Positions 15,311-25,495 of a DNA stretch of 35,558 nt are shown one piece after another. The first letter of the stretch is position 1. Every line of letters begins with the position of its first letter. The notes under the pieces are model-generated. The model saw nothing but the letters and a program-made list of their open reading frames with translations. It did not search any database and was not told the DNA's origin. The DNA comes from Pseudomonadota bacterium. GTDB taxonomy: Bacteria > Pseudomonadota > Gammaproteobacteria > Xanthomonadales > Rhodanobacteraceae. The position numbers were made by a program, and so were the translations under genes. The stretch is taken from positions 1-35,558 of the forward strand of contig JAFEFQ010000269.1 in the NCBI GenBank assembly GCA_018240505.1, given 5' to 3'.

Positions 15311-16669
15311 TCATTTCGACTCCGCTTTCTTGATCGCCGCGCCCGAACAGGTCTGGCGCTCCTTGGTGACGTAGACCGGGTCGACCGCGCAGATGTACGA
15401 GTCCGAGCGGAACTGGCGCAGCGTGCTTTCGATCTCGTCCTCGGCCTTGCGCTGGCGGATCAGTTCGCGCGCCTGTTCACGCTGGTTCTCGACGGTGCGG
15501 TCGGATTCGCGCTTGCCGAGCAACTGCAGGATGTGCCAGCCGACATCGGTCTGGAACGGCTGCGAGACTTCGTTGTTGGCCTTGAGCGAGCCGAGCGTCG
15601 TGGCGACCGCGGTGCCGAAGCGGTCGATCGGGAACCAGCCCATGTCGCCGCCGAGATTGGCGGTCGGCGGATCCTTCGAGTATTCCTTGGCGAGCTTGGC
15701 GAAGTCTTCCTTGCCGTCGACGATGCGGCGGCGCAGGTCGGCGACAGTCTTCTGCGCTTCGGCGCTGGACACGAGCTCGGTGACCGGAATCATGATGTGG
15801 CGCGCGTGATACTCGGTCACGAGCTGCTTGCTGCCGCCGCCGCGCTTGTCGACGACCTTGATGATGTGGAAACCGTTCGGTCCGCGGATCACCTGCGAGA
15901 CCTGGCCCGGCGCGAGCGTCTCGGCGATCTGCACGAACGCCTCGGGCAGCGCGTTGGCCGGGCGCCATTGCAGGTCGCCGCCTTCGAGCGCGTCCTGCGC
16001 GTTCGAGTAGCGGATCGCCGCCGCCGCGAAGTCGAGGCCGCCGTCGATCTGCTTCTTCACGTCGTCGGCCTTGTCCTTGGCGGTCTTGATCTGATCGACG
16101 CTCGCGTTCTCGGGCGTCGCGATCAGGATGTGGGCGAGGTGGATTTCGCCGGTCTTGACGTTGCCGGTGGCGAGCAGCGCGTCGACTTCGGCGTCGGTGA
16201 CGTTGCCCGCGCCCTGCATGATGCGCTGCTGCAGGCGCTGGGTCAGCAGCGTTTCCTTGGTCTGCTTGCGGAAGTCGTCGTAGTCGATGCCGTCGCGCGC
16301 GAGCGCGCCGCGCAACTGGGTGATGTCGATGTTGTTGCTCTGCGCGATGCGCTGGATGGCCTGGTCGATCTCGTTGTCGGTGACGCGGATGCCGGTCGAG
16401 GTGGCGCGCTGGATCTGGATCCGGTTCATGATCAGGCGATCGAGCACCTGGCTGCGCAGCACGTCGAGCGGCGGCAGCTGTTGCGGGTTGCTGCGGTATT
16501 GCGCCTGGATCTGGGCAACGGCGCGGTCGAGTTCGCTCTGCAGGATCACGTCGTCCTCGGCGATCGCGACGATGCGGTCTAGCGGTTCGATCGGCTGGAT
16601 CTGCGCGCGCGCCATAGGCACGGCGACGACGAGGAAAAGGGCGAGGAAGGCGGCGAAAAGCTTGTTCAT
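15311..16669 (-). CDS. surA: periplasmic chaperone and peptidyl-prolyl isomerase SurA
   Basis: SurA escorts outer-membrane beta-barrel proteins, including LptD, through the periplasm to the BAM complex. The 452-residue protein starts MNKLFAAFLALFLVVAVPMA (signal peptide, cleaved after ARA). The N-terminal chaperone domain runs to about residue 170 (IQPIEPLDRIVAIAEDDVIL; QSELDRAVAQIQAQYR). Two parvulin domains follow, opening at IHLAHILIATPENASVDQI and HARHIMIPVTELVSSAEAQ, each ending with a GFHII- or GWHIL-type motif. The C-terminal helix ends in a Cys-containing tail. The ATG at 16669 was chosen for its signal peptide. It lies downstream of lptD on the same strand with a 202-base gap that contains two inverted repeats. 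Confidence 0.96.
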   Translation of the reverse strand: MNKLFAAFLALFLVVAVPMARAQIQPIEPLDRIVAIAEDDVILQSELDRAVAQIQAQYRSNPQQLPPLDVLRSQVLDRLIMNRIQIQRATSTGIRVTDNEIDQAIQRIAQSNNIDITQLRGALARDGIDYDDFRKQTKETLLTQRLQQRIMQGAGNVTDAEVDALLATGNVKTGEIHLAHILIATPENASVDQIKTAKDKADDVKKQIDGGLDFAAAAIRYSNAQDALEGGDLQWRPANALPEAFVQIAETLAPGQVSQVIRGPNGFHIIKVVDKRGGGSKQLVTEYHARHIMIPVTELVSSAEAQKTVADLRRRIVDGKEDFAKLAKEYSKDPPTANLGGDMGWFPIDRFGTAVATTLGSLKANNEVSQPFQTDVGWHILQLLGKRESDRTVENQREQARELIRQRKAEDEIESTLRQFRSDSYICAVDPVYVTKERQTCSGAAIKKAESK

Positions 16670-16695
16670 CGGCGACTCTGCAATCGAATGACCTG

Positions 16696-16715
16696 GCGGG
16701 CGCCATCGCGCCCGC
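16696..16715. other. hairpin in the surA leader
   Basis: GCGGGCGC and GCGCCCGC form an 8-bp stem with a four-base loop 27 bases upstream of the surA ATG. It may affect surA translation or be a degenerate repeat. No T-run follows on either strand. Confidence 0.4.
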
Positions 16716-16766
16716 GTGCGGGGAAGGGAAGATAGCGCGCGCACCCTGAACGGAGCCCGCGCATCA

Positions 16767-16810
16767 GAAGCCGTTTCATATCTATTGCGCTACGACTTGA
16801 AAACGGCTTC
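16767..16810. repeat. inverted repeat between lptD and surA
   Basis: GAAGCCGTTT (16767-16776) and AAACGGCTTC (16801-16810) are perfect 10-base inverted copies around a 24-base spacer, placed about 60 bases after the lptD stop. It could be a weak terminator or attenuator for lptD or a REP-like remnant. Confidence 0.5.
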
Positions 16811-16871
16811 CCAAGCCGAAGCGCTGTCGCACGGCTGAGCCGGCGCAGCGCTGAAGCCTGCGGAACCTAAC

Positions 16872-19406
16872 TTATTGATAGCCAAGGATAGCATGGCGCA
16901 GGAAGTTCTGCGTCCGCTGGCCGCTTGCGCCCATGCCCTTGAACTCGACCTCGAAGAAGACGGTGTTTTCCGCCTTGACGTTGTTCGGGATGTAGATGGC
17001 GTCGTTGAACGGATTGCTCGCGTTGTTGAGCCAGCGCCGCGCGACGAGGCGGGCGGCGACGCAGCAGCTGTCGTATTGCACGCCGGCGAAGGACTCGAGC
17101 AGTCGCTTGTCCTTGATCGAATAGTAATAGCGGCCGACGATGCTCCAGCGCAGGTTGAGCGGGACCAGCGCGGTCGCGTCGTACTGTTCGAGGAAGCCGC
17201 GACGGTAGCGGTAGGACAGGTTGACGACGCCGTCGGTGCCGAAGCGGCGCTGCAGCGAAAACGAGTTGAGGTCGGTGCGCCGGCCGAACGAACCGAACCA
17301 GTCCGAATTGCCGGGATCGGTCGCATTCGGCGCATTCGTGTTCCACTGCGCGTCCCACTTCACGCTCCAGCGTTTGCCGATGTTGAGCTGCAATTCGGTG
17401 AACAAGTCTTTTCCGGCGCCGTTCAGCGCGTTGCCGAAATAGGGCAGGCTGACGCGCGGAGTCTTGAAGTAACGAATCTGGCCGATGCTGCCGCTGAGCA
17501 ACTGATCGCCGCTCTCCGCATCGATCAGGCGCGAGGTCAGCGCGATGGTGGCCTGGTTCGCGTCCGCCTGACGATCGCCGCCCGTGTAGGCATTGGTGCG
17601 GAACAGGCTGGGGAAGTCGAGGCTCGGCAGCGAGGTGTCGAAGTTCGGCAGCTTGTCCTGGTTGCGGTACGGCGCCCAGAGATAGAACAGGCGCGGCTCC
17701 AGCGTCTGGATGTAGGACTTGTCGAACAGTTTGGCGTCGCGCTCGAAGAACAGCCCCGAGTCGACGCTCGCGATCGGCAGGTGGCGAGACGGCGAGGTGC
17801 TCGTGATCAGCGGATTGGTATTGAAGCGCATGTCCGACAGGTCGTACTGGGTGATGCGATAGCCGACGGTCGGTCGCACGAACCAGGCCAGGCTCTCGAT
17901 CGGATAGGAGAGGTGCGGATACAGATCGAGGCGCCGTCCGGTCAGCGAGTAGCCGCGCTGGAAGTTGATGTACTCCGATTCCATGCCCGCTTCGAAACCG
18001 CCGTAGCGTTGCGGGGCGATGTTGAACGCCACGCGCGGCAGGCGCGTGTAGGGCTTGTACACGACCGGATTGGCGCAACCCTGCAGCGAACCGCCGCCGG
18101 GACAGAACGACTCGATGCTCGGATCGCTGACCTGCCAGGTGTCGCCGCCGATCGCGATGTTCCACCAGCCGCCGTTGCCGTTGACGTAGGCGCTCGACGG
18201 CAACAGGCTGATCGCGGTGCTCTGGAAGCTGTCGCCGAAGTCGCGCAGATAGCGGTCGTCGGAAACGCGGTGCACGTCCACCGTCGCGCCCCAGTTGGCG
18301 TTGAACGTGGCCCAGTTCTGCAGGCGCAGGTAGCCGCGCGAGGTTTCGTCGGTGACATCGTCCTTGGGCATGTAGCCGACGTCGAGCATGAGCCGGTCCC
18401 ACTCCGAGAGGTAACGGAACTCGGTGTCGAGGAACGGCCCGCGCTTGGTGTACTCGATCGGCTTGAGGGTCAGGTCGTAGTTCGGCGCGAGATCGAGATA
18501 GTACGGGATGCCGAGCTTGAAGCCGCGCCGGTTGCTGTAGCCGATCACCGGCATGAGGAAGCCCGAATGGCGGCCCTCGTCGATCGGGAACGACATGTAC
18601 GGCAGCCACAGGAACGGCACGCCCTGGTAGGCGAGAGTGACGCCGTGGCCGTAGCCCTCGTTCCTGACCTTGTCGATCTCGAGATCGTTCGCGCGCATTT
18701 CCCACTGGCGCTCGCTCGGATCGCAGGTCGAGAACGTGCCGTAGCTCATCTTCGAGTGGTCCGGATCGGTCTGGTTGACCGTCTTCGCCACGCCGTTGCC
18801 GCGCTGGTCGAGCATCTGATAGCGCACGTTGTCGAGATACGTCACGCTCGGCGTCGTCGTGCCGCGTGCCTTGTCCGCGGACATCAGCATGCCGGCGTCC
18901 TGGTAGCGCACTCGACCGTTGGCGACGTAGTCGGTTGTCTCGCTGTTGTAGGTGAGGAAGTCGGTGCGCAGCAGCGCGTCGAGCTTCTGCATGCGCACGT
19001 CGTCTTCGAGCTGGGCGTGATTCTTGTCGAGCCAGGTCACCTTGTTCGCGTCGGCCTGGGTCTGCGCCTTGGAGCGGTCGCCCGCGGGCGGCAGGCCGGG
19101 TACGAAGAAGTCGAGCAGGTCGTTGCGCTTGCACTTGCCGTAGTCGTTCTTCGGCGCGACGCATCGCATCACGCCTGCGGGGCAGGTCGTCTGCGTGGTC
19201 GAAGGCGCAATCACGGCTGTCTGCGCGGAAACCGGCTCGGCCAGCGCGACCAGGAGCAGCAGGGGCAGGGGACGCAGGGGCAGATGCCGGAGCCGGCGGT
19301 CGTTCAGCAGGGATGGCAGCACGGGACGTCGCAAGGCTAACGTGAGGCCGGCAAGCTTGCCCGAAACGGGGTGGAGGGGCAATCCGCGCGACTGCCTTCC
19401 GTTCAT
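16872..19406 (-). CDS. lptD: LPS-assembly outer membrane protein LptD
   Basis: LptD is the outer-membrane barrel that, with the LptE lipoprotein, inserts LPS into the outer leaflet. From the ATG at 19406 the chain has 844 residues with a long basic leader, a hydrophobic core ([16 protein letters not shown]) and a periplasmic LptA-like beta-jellyroll (residues about 110-260). The barrel begins near [20 protein letters not shown]. Cysteines at 75, 82, 92 and 228 and the adjacent pair 781-782 (DSCCVAA) provide for the interdomain disulfides known in E. coli. An extra pair at 435 and 444 sits in one barrel loop. The start is uncertain: no Shine-Dalgarno is visible at 19406, and the frame stays open to a TTG at 19451. 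It heads the lptD-surA-pdxA run. Confidence 0.93.
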   Translation of the reverse strand: MNGRQSRGLPLHPVSGKLAGLTLALRRPVLPSLLNDRRLRHLPLRPLPLLLLVALAEPVSAQTAVIAPSTTQTTCPAGVMRCVAPKNDYGKCKRNDLLDFFVPGLPPAGDRSKAQTQADANKVTWLDKNHAQLEDDVRMQKLDALLRTDFLTYNSETTDYVANGRVRYQDAGMLMSADKARGTTTPSVTYLDNVRYQMLDQRGNGVAKTVNQTDPDHSKMSYGTFSTCDPSERQWEMRANDLEIDKVRNEGYGHGVTLAYQGVPFLWLPYMSFPIDEGRHSGFLMPVIGYSNRRGFKLGIPYYLDLAPNYDLTLKPIEYTKRGPFLDTEFRYLSEWDRLMLDVGYMPKDDVTDETSRGYLRLQNWATFNANWGATVDVHRVSDDRYLRDFGDSFQSTAISLLPSSAYVNGNGGWWNIAIGGDTWQVSDPSIESFCPGGGSLQGCANPVVYKPYTRLPRVAFNIAPQRYGGFEAGMESEYINFQRGYSLTGRRLDLYPHLSYPIESLAWFVRPTVGYRITQYDLSDMRFNTNPLITSTSPSRHLPIASVDSGLFFERDAKLFDKSYIQTLEPRLFYLWAPYRNQDKLPNFDTSLPSLDFPSLFRTNAYTGGDRQADANQATIALTSRLIDAESGDQLLSGSIGQIRYFKTPRVSLPYFGNALNGAGKDLFTELQLNIGKRWSVKWDAQWNTNAPNATDPGNSDWFGSFGRRTDLNSFSLQRRFGTDGVVNLSYRYRRGFLEQYDATALVPLNLRWSIVGRYYYSIKDKRLLESFAGVQYDSCCVAARLVARRWLNNASNPFNDAIYIPNNVKAENTVFFEVEFKGMGASGQRTQNFLRHAILGYQ

Positions 19407-19416
19407 CTGCAACGGC

Positions 19417-19444
19417 TTGCCTGTGTAAGGTTCAGCCTTATATT
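19417..19444 (+). promoter_or_regulatory. candidate sigma-70 promoter for msrB
   Basis: TTGCCT (19417-19422) and TATATT (19439-19444) are 16 bases apart, matching consensus at four and five of six positions. Transcription would start near 19451, about 33 bases before the msrB ATG. The same interval must also hold the lptD promoter on the other strand. Confidence 0.45.
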
Positions 19445-19483
19445 TCGTCAAATCCGGCGGACATGAAACGAGAGGATGAGACG

Positions 19484-20294
<811 letters not shown>

Positions 20295-20323
20295 GGGTGC
20301 TTTCCGCCGCGAGGTGCGATCGG

Positions 20324-20971
20324 TCAGGCTTGCCTGCGCAGGTACATGTGCGTCGCGCGCTCGCCGGCGACGGATTTTTCGCATTCGTAGCCGAGCGCCG
20401 GCAGGTCGATGCCGGCGAACAGGTTCTCGCCGCGGCCGAGCACGACCGGGCGCAGGGCGAGATGCAGGTCGTCGATCAGGCCGGCGCGCAGATATTCGCG
20501 CACCGTCGCCACGCCGCCGCCGAGGCGGATGTCGCGCCCGCCCGCCGCCGCGCGCGCCTGCGCGAGCGCGGAGGCTATGCCGTCGGTGACGAAATGGAAC
20601 ACCGTGCCGCCTTGCATTGCGAGCGGTGCGCGTGCGTGATGGGTGAGCACGAACACCGGCACGTGGTACGGCGGCTCGTCGCCCCACCAGCCCTTCCAGC
20701 TGTCGTCCGGCCACGGGCCGCGCACCGGGCCGAACATGTTGCGGCCGAGGATCCATGCGCCGAGGCCCTGCATGCCGGCCTCGGCGATGCCGTCGTCGAT
20801 GCCCGTCTCGCCGCCGTCGAGGCCGTGCATCGCCTGCCAGACGCGCGAGGCGAAGAACCATTCCATCAATTCGGGACCGCGCAGGCCGAGCGGGTGCTCG
20901 AGACTCTGCTCGGGGCCGGCGCCGTAGCCGTCGAGGGAGATCGAAAAATTCAGTACGCGCAGTCTGGACAT
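20324..20971 (-). CDS. dihydrofolate reductase / RibD C-terminal-like protein
   Basis: The 215-residue protein begins MSRLRVLNFSISLDGYGAGP and has the RibD_C/DHFR-like fold: ISLDGY near the start, AWILGRNMFGPVRGPW in the middle, then FVLTHHARAPLAMQGGTVFH and FVTDGIASALAQARAAAGGR, with IRLGGGVATVREYLRAGLID for nucleotide binding. It is not the folate enzyme, which is encoded at 9149. Members of this family are stand-alone reductases of unknown substrate, often carried beside VOC and YjbR-like genes as here. The ATG at 20971 has AAGG a suitable distance upstream; the frame extends to 21034 without family character. Confidence 0.85.
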   Translation of the reverse strand: MSRLRVLNFSISLDGYGAGPEQSLEHPLGLRGPELMEWFFASRVWQAMHGLDGGETGIDDGIAEAGMQGLGAWILGRNMFGPVRGPWPDDSWKGWWGDEPPYHVPVFVLTHHARAPLAMQGGTVFHFVTDGIASALAQARAAAGGRDIRLGGGVATVREYLRAGLIDDLHLALRPVVLGRGENLFAGIDLPALGYECEKSVAGERATHMYLRRQA

Positions 20972-21073
20972 GATTTTGCCTTTCGAAGAGTGGCTTCCTT
21001 GACGACGACGTTTGACCCGGGCGGAAATCGACACGGCCGCCGACGGCGGTGTCCGGGCACACGGAAGCGGGCG

Positions 21074-21409
21074 TCAGCGCGTGGAGATTTTCTCCCGCAG
21101 CGCTTTCGGCGCCTTGCTTTCCCATGCCTGGCGCACGAGCTGCGCGACGACCGAGGGCCGCGCCGTCGCCAGCGCGACGCGCAGCCCGACCACCCTGGCG
21201 CCCCAGGTGAGCTTGTCGATGAACCCGGGATACATCTCGAGCGCGGGTTCGCGGTGCTGTTCGCCGACGAAGACGTGAACGTGCGTTTCTTCCGGCGGCA
21301 CGGTGACGAAGATCTTGCCGCGGACGCGAAACGACGAATGGCGGAAATGCGGCTCCTCGGTGACGTCGGGGAGCCCGAGCGCGTACTCGCGAACTGCGGC
21401 GATCTTCAT
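21074..21409 (-). CDS. MmcQ/YjbR family protein
   Basis: The 111-residue protein reads MKIAAVREYALGLPDVTEEP then HFRHSSFRVRGKIFVTVPPE, the YjbR pattern of a short helix, an LPxxxE turn, and a beta-hairpin with FRVRGKIF. GLRVALATARPSVVAQLVRQ and AWESKAPKALRE form the C-terminal helices. The fold is a CyaY-like or double-wing type described as DNA-binding-like; function is unknown. The ATG at 21409 was chosen because 49 upstream codons in the open frame have no family resemblance. It is the first gene of the three-gene minus-strand group. Confidence 0.85.
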   Translation of the reverse strand: MKIAAVREYALGLPDVTEEPHFRHSSFRVRGKIFVTVPPEETHVHVFVGEQHREPALEMYPGFIDKLTWGARVVGLRVALATARPSVVAQLVRQAWESKAPKALREKISTR

Positions 21410-21584
21410 CGGTGGCGGCCTCGCGTCTCGTCGATCCTGCCCGCAGGCGGAAAAGTAGAGGCAAGCCGCGGCCGTGTCCAGCGTCTCGCTGCGCGCACGC
21501 CGCGGTGTGGGAGCGCGCCCGAGCGCATGGCTGCGATGCCCGCGATCTGCGATCATTGCGAACGTGTTTCATGTGGAGGGCGGG

Positions 21585-23747
21585 GTGAACGGGAGTCCCG
21601 AAATGCTGGCGTCGGTGGATGCCTGCGTCGCGCGCATCTGCGGGCGCGCGGGCCCTGCGCTGCGTGTCGCCGCGCCGCTGGGATTGGGCAAGCCGAATGT
21701 GCTGCTCAACGCCGTGTACCGACGCGTCGCCGGCGATGCGTCGTTGCGCCTGGACCTCTTCACCGCGCTGTCGCTCGCGCGGCCGCAGCCGGCATCCGAC
21801 CTCGAGCGGCGCTTCGTCGAGCCGTTTCTCGAGCGCCATTTCGGCGCGGACTATCCCGACCTGCTCTACGTCGCCGCGCAGAAGGCCGGTACGTTGCCGG
21901 CGAACGTGCGCATCCACGAGTTCTATATGCAGTCGGGTGCGATGCTCGGCGTCGAATCGGCGCAGCGCGACTACGCCAGCATGAACTACACGCACGTCGC
22001 GCGCGACCTCGTCGACCGCGGCGTCAACGTGATCGTGCAGTTGATCGCCGCGCGCGAGGAGGCGGGGCGCATCCGCTACAGCCTCGCCTGCAATCCGGAC
22101 GTCACCGCCGATCTGCTCGAGCGCATGCACGCGGCCGGCGCGCCGCGGCCGTATGTCGTCGGCGTCGTGCACCCGGACCTGCCGTTCGTCGGCAACGAGG
22201 CCGAAGTCGAGGCGGGTTTCTTCGATGCGCTGCTGTTCGACCAGGCCAACCGGCATACCCTGTTCGCCTTGCCGCGCGCGAACATCGATCCCGTCGAATA
22301 CGCGATCGGCCTGCATGCCTCGGCGCTGGTTCGCGACGGCGGCACCTTGCAGGTCGGCATCGGTGCGCTGTCCGACGCGCTCGTGCATGCGCTGCTGCTG
22401 CGCCAGCGCGACAACGCCGCCTATCGTACCGCGCTGGCGGCGATCGGTGCGCAGGTGGGCGAGGGCACGCCGGCTGCGCGTCTCGGCAGTCTCGACGGTT
22501 TCGCCACCGGTCTCTACGGCGCGAGCGAAATGGTCATGGACGGTTTCATGCATCTGGCCCGTGCCGGCATCCTCAGGCGCCGCGTCTACGACGACCACGC
22601 GCTGGAACAGGCGCTCGAGGACGGCAGCATCGACGACGTGCTGCATGCGCACGCCGCCGATGCGCTGTATGCGTGCGGTGCGCTCGGGCCATTCATCGAC
22701 AAGGCGGAACTGGCGCGCCTGATCCGCTTCGGCCTGCTGCCGGAAGGCACGCAGCTCGGATTCACCGCCTTGCAACTTCCCGACGGCGGCAGCCTGCCGC
22801 TGGACCTGGGCAATGCCGATGCGCGCACGCAGTGGAACCGCGCGCTTGCCGGGCGAACGCTGCGCGAGGGGTATTACCTGCGCGGCGCGTTCTATCTCGG
22901 CTCGAAGGAGTTCTACGCCTGGCTGCGCGGTCTCGACGGCGCGGACTTCGACGGCTTGTCGATGACGCGAGTCTCCGATATCAACCAGCTCTACGGCGGG
23001 CGCGAGTCGCTCGACGCCCTGCAGCGCCGCGACGCGCGCTTCTTCAACACCTGCATGATGGCGACGCTGCTCGGCGCGGCCACTTCGGATGCGCTCGAGA
23101 ACGGCCAGGTCGTCAGCGGCGTCGGCGGCCAGTACAACTTCGTCGCGATGGCGCACGCGCTCGCGGGCGGGCGCTCGATCCTGCTCCTGCGCGCCACCCG
23201 CGAGCACCGCGGCAGGACCGAGTCGAACATTCTCTGGAACTACGGCCACACCACCATTCCGCGTCACCTGCGCGACATCTATGTGACCGAATACGGCAGC
23301 GCCGACCTGCGCGGCAAGTCGGACGAGGACTGCATCCTCGCCATGCTCGCGATCGCCGACGCGCGCTTCCAGGACGGCCTCGTCGCCCAGGCCAAGGCCG
23401 CGGGCAAGCTGCGCCACGATTTCGAGATTCCGCCTGCATGGCGCGGAAATACCGGGAAAAACATCGCTTCCGCATTGAGGCAGGGAGAACTCGCGTCGCA
23501 GTTTCCGGCCTTTCCGTTCGGCAGCGATTTCAGTCCGGCCGAGCTGCGTCTGTTGCCGGCCCTGGCCAGGCTCAAGGCGCTGTCCGCGAGCAAGCCGAAG
23601 CTGGCATTTTTTTTGCTAAAGTCCTACTTGCGTCCCTCGCGCGTTGCCGATGGCGAACCGTTGATGGCGCGGCTGAACCTGAACCACCCGACGACATTTG
23701 CCGGGAAACTGACCCGCCGACTGGTGCTTGCCGCGCTGGCGGGATGA
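21585..23747 (+). CDS. acetyl-CoA hydrolase/transferase family protein
   Basis: This is a CoA-transferase-fold protein of about 720 residues. The N-terminal half reads VAAPLGLGKPNVLLNAVYRR; the middle has VEYAIGLHASALVRDGGTLQ and VGIGALSDALVHALLLRQ. The C-terminal part carries the Ach1-type wording GVGGQYNFVAMAHALAGGRS and RTESNILWNYGHTTIPRHLR, then YVTEYGSADLRGKSDEDCI. It probably moves CoA between acids or hydrolyses acyl-CoA; the acyl specificity is not readable. Relatives of ordinary acetyl-CoA hydrolases are near 500 residues, so this is the long subfamily seen in Xanthomonadales and pseudomonads. The start is ambiguous: the GTG at 21585 has GGAGG five bases upstream and the ATG at 21603 has GGGAG seven bases upstream. 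The next gene begins 13 bases after its stop. Confidence 0.85.
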   Translation: MNGSPEMLASVDACVARICGRAGPALRVAAPLGLGKPNVLLNAVYRRVAGDASLRLDLFTALSLARPQPASDLERRFVEPFLERHFGADYPDLLYVAAQKAGTLPANVRIHEFYMQSGAMLGVESAQRDYASMNYTHVARDLVDRGVNVIVQLIAAREEAGRIRYSLACNPDVTADLLERMHAAGAPRPYVVGVVHPDLPFVGNEAEVEAGFFDALLFDQANRHTLFALPRANIDPVEYAIGLHASALVRDGGTLQVGIGALSDALVHALLLRQRDNAAYRTALAAIGAQVGEGTPAARLGSLDGFATGLYGASEMVMDGFMHLARAGILRRRVYDDHALEQALEDGSIDDVLHAHAADALYACGALGPFIDKAELARLIRFGLLPEGTQLGFTALQLPDGGSLPLDLGNADARTQWNRALAGRTLREGYYLRGAFYLGSKEFYAWLRGLDGADFDGLSMTRVSDINQLYGGRESLDALQRRDARFFNTCMMATLLGAATSDALENGQVVSGVGGQYNFVAMAHALAGGRSILLLRATREHRGRTESNILWNYGHTTIPRHLRDIYVTEYGSADLRGKSDEDCILAMLAIADARFQDGLVAQAKAAGKLRHDFEIPPAWRGNTGKNIASALRQGELASQFPAFPFGSDFSPAELRLLPALARLKALSASKPKLAFFLLKSYLRPSRVADGEPLMARLNLNHPTTFAGKLTRRLVLAALAG

Positions 23748-23760
23748 AATTGAGGTTGTC

Positions 23761-25398
23761 ATGAGTATCCTCGCCGCCTATGCCCGCTTGAAATCGAGGA
23801 TTCCGCTGCGTTCCGCTCCGCCGCAGAGTTCGCTCGTTTGCGATCCGTCGCGGCTGCAGGCCTGGCTCGCCGGGCTCCCGCTCGCGAACCGCAGCTTTGC
23901 CCTCATGCGCATGGAGGAAGCCCTGCGCGAACTGAACGCCGCGGCGATCCTGTCGCAGCAGCGCCTTGCCATGCTTGAAATGCTCGAGCAGGTCGCCGCA
24001 GCACTCGTCGACGACGGGGGCAACGAGGTGCGCGAGTTCTTTCCGATGTCCGCCGAGCGCATGGACAAGGTGCAACATCTGGCCGGTATCGAATACGAAT
24101 TCGCACTTGCCTATGCCGAGATCATCTGCGATCTGTGCGCGCCGGCGGGCAGGATACCGCTGCTGCGTGGCGGCATGGCCGCAAGGGTGCTCGTGCGCGC
24201 CTGCCAGCATCAAGCGGCGCAATTGTGGCAGGCAAGCCGGACGCACAGTGCGCCGCCTGCAGGCGCCTGGCAGGGAATGCACGACCTGTTCCGCTACGCC
24301 GCCGAGGCGGGATACGCGGATCGCGAGGCCGTGCTCGCGGGCGGTGGCAGGGCGAGTCCGCGTTCGATCTATATCCAGGCGCTGCTGCACGCATTCGCCA
24401 AGCCGAACCAGTTTACCCAGGCGCAGAACAGGCAACTGTATTCGTCCCTGCCGGTGCTCGCGTCGTGGTGCGACGTGTCGCCGGGGCACGCCACTGCGGG
24501 CACGATCGCAGTGCATACCGGGAGCGACCAGTCGCCGCCGCGCGGCGTGAACGGCGATGCAGGCGAGCGCTGGATGCTCGACATCGGCGCCTTGGTGGCC
24601 CAGTTCGACGCGGCGCTGGCGCGCGACGAGCGCGAGATCGTGATGCGCGCGCGCCGCGGCGGCGAGGAAGCGAAGCTCGACGGCGAGATCGTCGCGGTGC
24701 TCAGACGCGTCTGGTGCGAACGTACCGAGCGCGGATTTCCGCGCAACGCCGACAGCGCCGTGCTCGAAACGGAGATCGGCTTGTCGGGGTTGCACTACAT
24801 CCTTTCCGGCAACCAGGATTTCGAGGCCGTGCTGCCGCTGACCGACGCATCGTCGACGCCCACGGCGAGCTGGGCGCAGCGTCCGCCGGGACTCGCGACG
24901 CCCCGACGTGCCCGCGCCGAGGCGGTAGACCGCAGTCGCCAGGGGTACCGCCTGCACTGGGCTGCCGGTGAGGACGCGCGCGTGCGCGTCGGCGAGTTGA
25001 TCGCGCTCGCGCCCGTCGCCGCGCGCGGCAAGCCCGAATGGAGCTTCGGCGCGCTGCGCTGGTTGCGTGCCGACGCAGAAGCCGGAATCGAGGCTGGCAT
25101 CGAGCTTTTGCCCACGCCTCCCGTCGCCGTGGCCGTGTATCCGTTCGATGCGGGCGGCACGCCGCGTGCGCCGGTGCGCGGCCTCCTCGTCGAGCCCGAC
25201 GGGGTCGAAGCGAGTATTTTCGTGCCGAAGCCGTTCGCACGCGACGCGGTGGCGCTGGAGGTGCTGCGCATCGACGGCGGTTCCTCCGACGCGATGACCC
25301 GGCCCGTGCGCGTGGCGAAATTCGACCTGCGCGACGCGGGGCTGTATCAACGGATCCAGCTGTCCGGCGAGGCGCTGGAGCGCATCGCGCAGGCGTGA
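23761..25398 (+). CDS. candidate FimW/PilZ-like cyclic-di-GMP effector
   Basis: The 545-residue cytosolic protein starts at an ATG with GAGG upstream, 13 bases after the acyl-CoA hydrolase gene. Its N-terminal part reads [20 protein letters not shown] and [20 protein letters not shown], a leucine-rich helical segment that resembles FimW-type proteins of pseudomonads. The middle (residues about 70-320) is mostly helical. Near residue 390 lies D-R-S-R-Q-G (Asp390, Ser392, Gly395), which fits the D/N-x-S-x-x-G half of a PilZ site, preceded by an Arg-rich stretch (RRARAEAV) in the place of R-x-x-x-R. The C-terminal 150 residues look beta-rich. FimW controls pili and surface responses in Pseudomonas; I infer c-di-GMP binding here. 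The assignment is motif-based and moderate. Confidence 0.6.
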   Translation: MSILAAYARLKSRIPLRSAPPQSSLVCDPSRLQAWLAGLPLANRSFALMRMEEALRELNAAAILSQQRLAMLEMLEQVAAALVDDGGNEVREFFPMSAERMDKVQHLAGIEYEFALAYAEIICDLCAPAGRIPLLRGGMAARVLVRACQHQAAQLWQASRTHSAPPAGAWQGMHDLFRYAAEAGYADREAVLAGGGRASPRSIYIQALLHAFAKPNQFTQAQNRQLYSSLPVLASWCDVSPGHATAGTIAVHTGSDQSPPRGVNGDAGERWMLDIGALVAQFDAALARDEREIVMRARRGGEEAKLDGEIVAVLRRVWCERTERGFPRNADSAVLETEIGLSGLHYILSGNQDFEAVLPLTDASSTPTASWAQRPPGLATPRRARAEAVDRSRQGYRLHWAAGEDARVRVGELIALAPVAARGKPEWSFGALRWLRADAEAGIEAGIELLPTPPVAVAVYPFDAGGTPRAPVRGLLVEPDGVEASIFVPKPFARDAVALEVLRIDGGSSDAMTRPVRVAKFDLRDAGLYQRIQLSGEALERIAQA

Positions 25399-25423
25399 TT
25401 CGGCCCGGTGGGCGCATTGCTGC

Positions 25424-25441
25424 CCGGCGCGATCGCGCCGG
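25424..25441. other. perfect 18-bp GC palindrome upstream of ispG
   Basis: CCGGCGCGA is followed directly by its reverse complement, 25 bases after the preceding stop. A TAAAAT box lies some 15 bases on. It could be a stem that ends the FimW-like gene transcript or an operator; there is no T-run. Seen by eye only. Confidence 0.3.
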
Positions 25442-25495
25442 ATTCACGTGCATTCGCTAAAATCCACGGGTACAGGCCGCGCGTCGGCCGATCGA

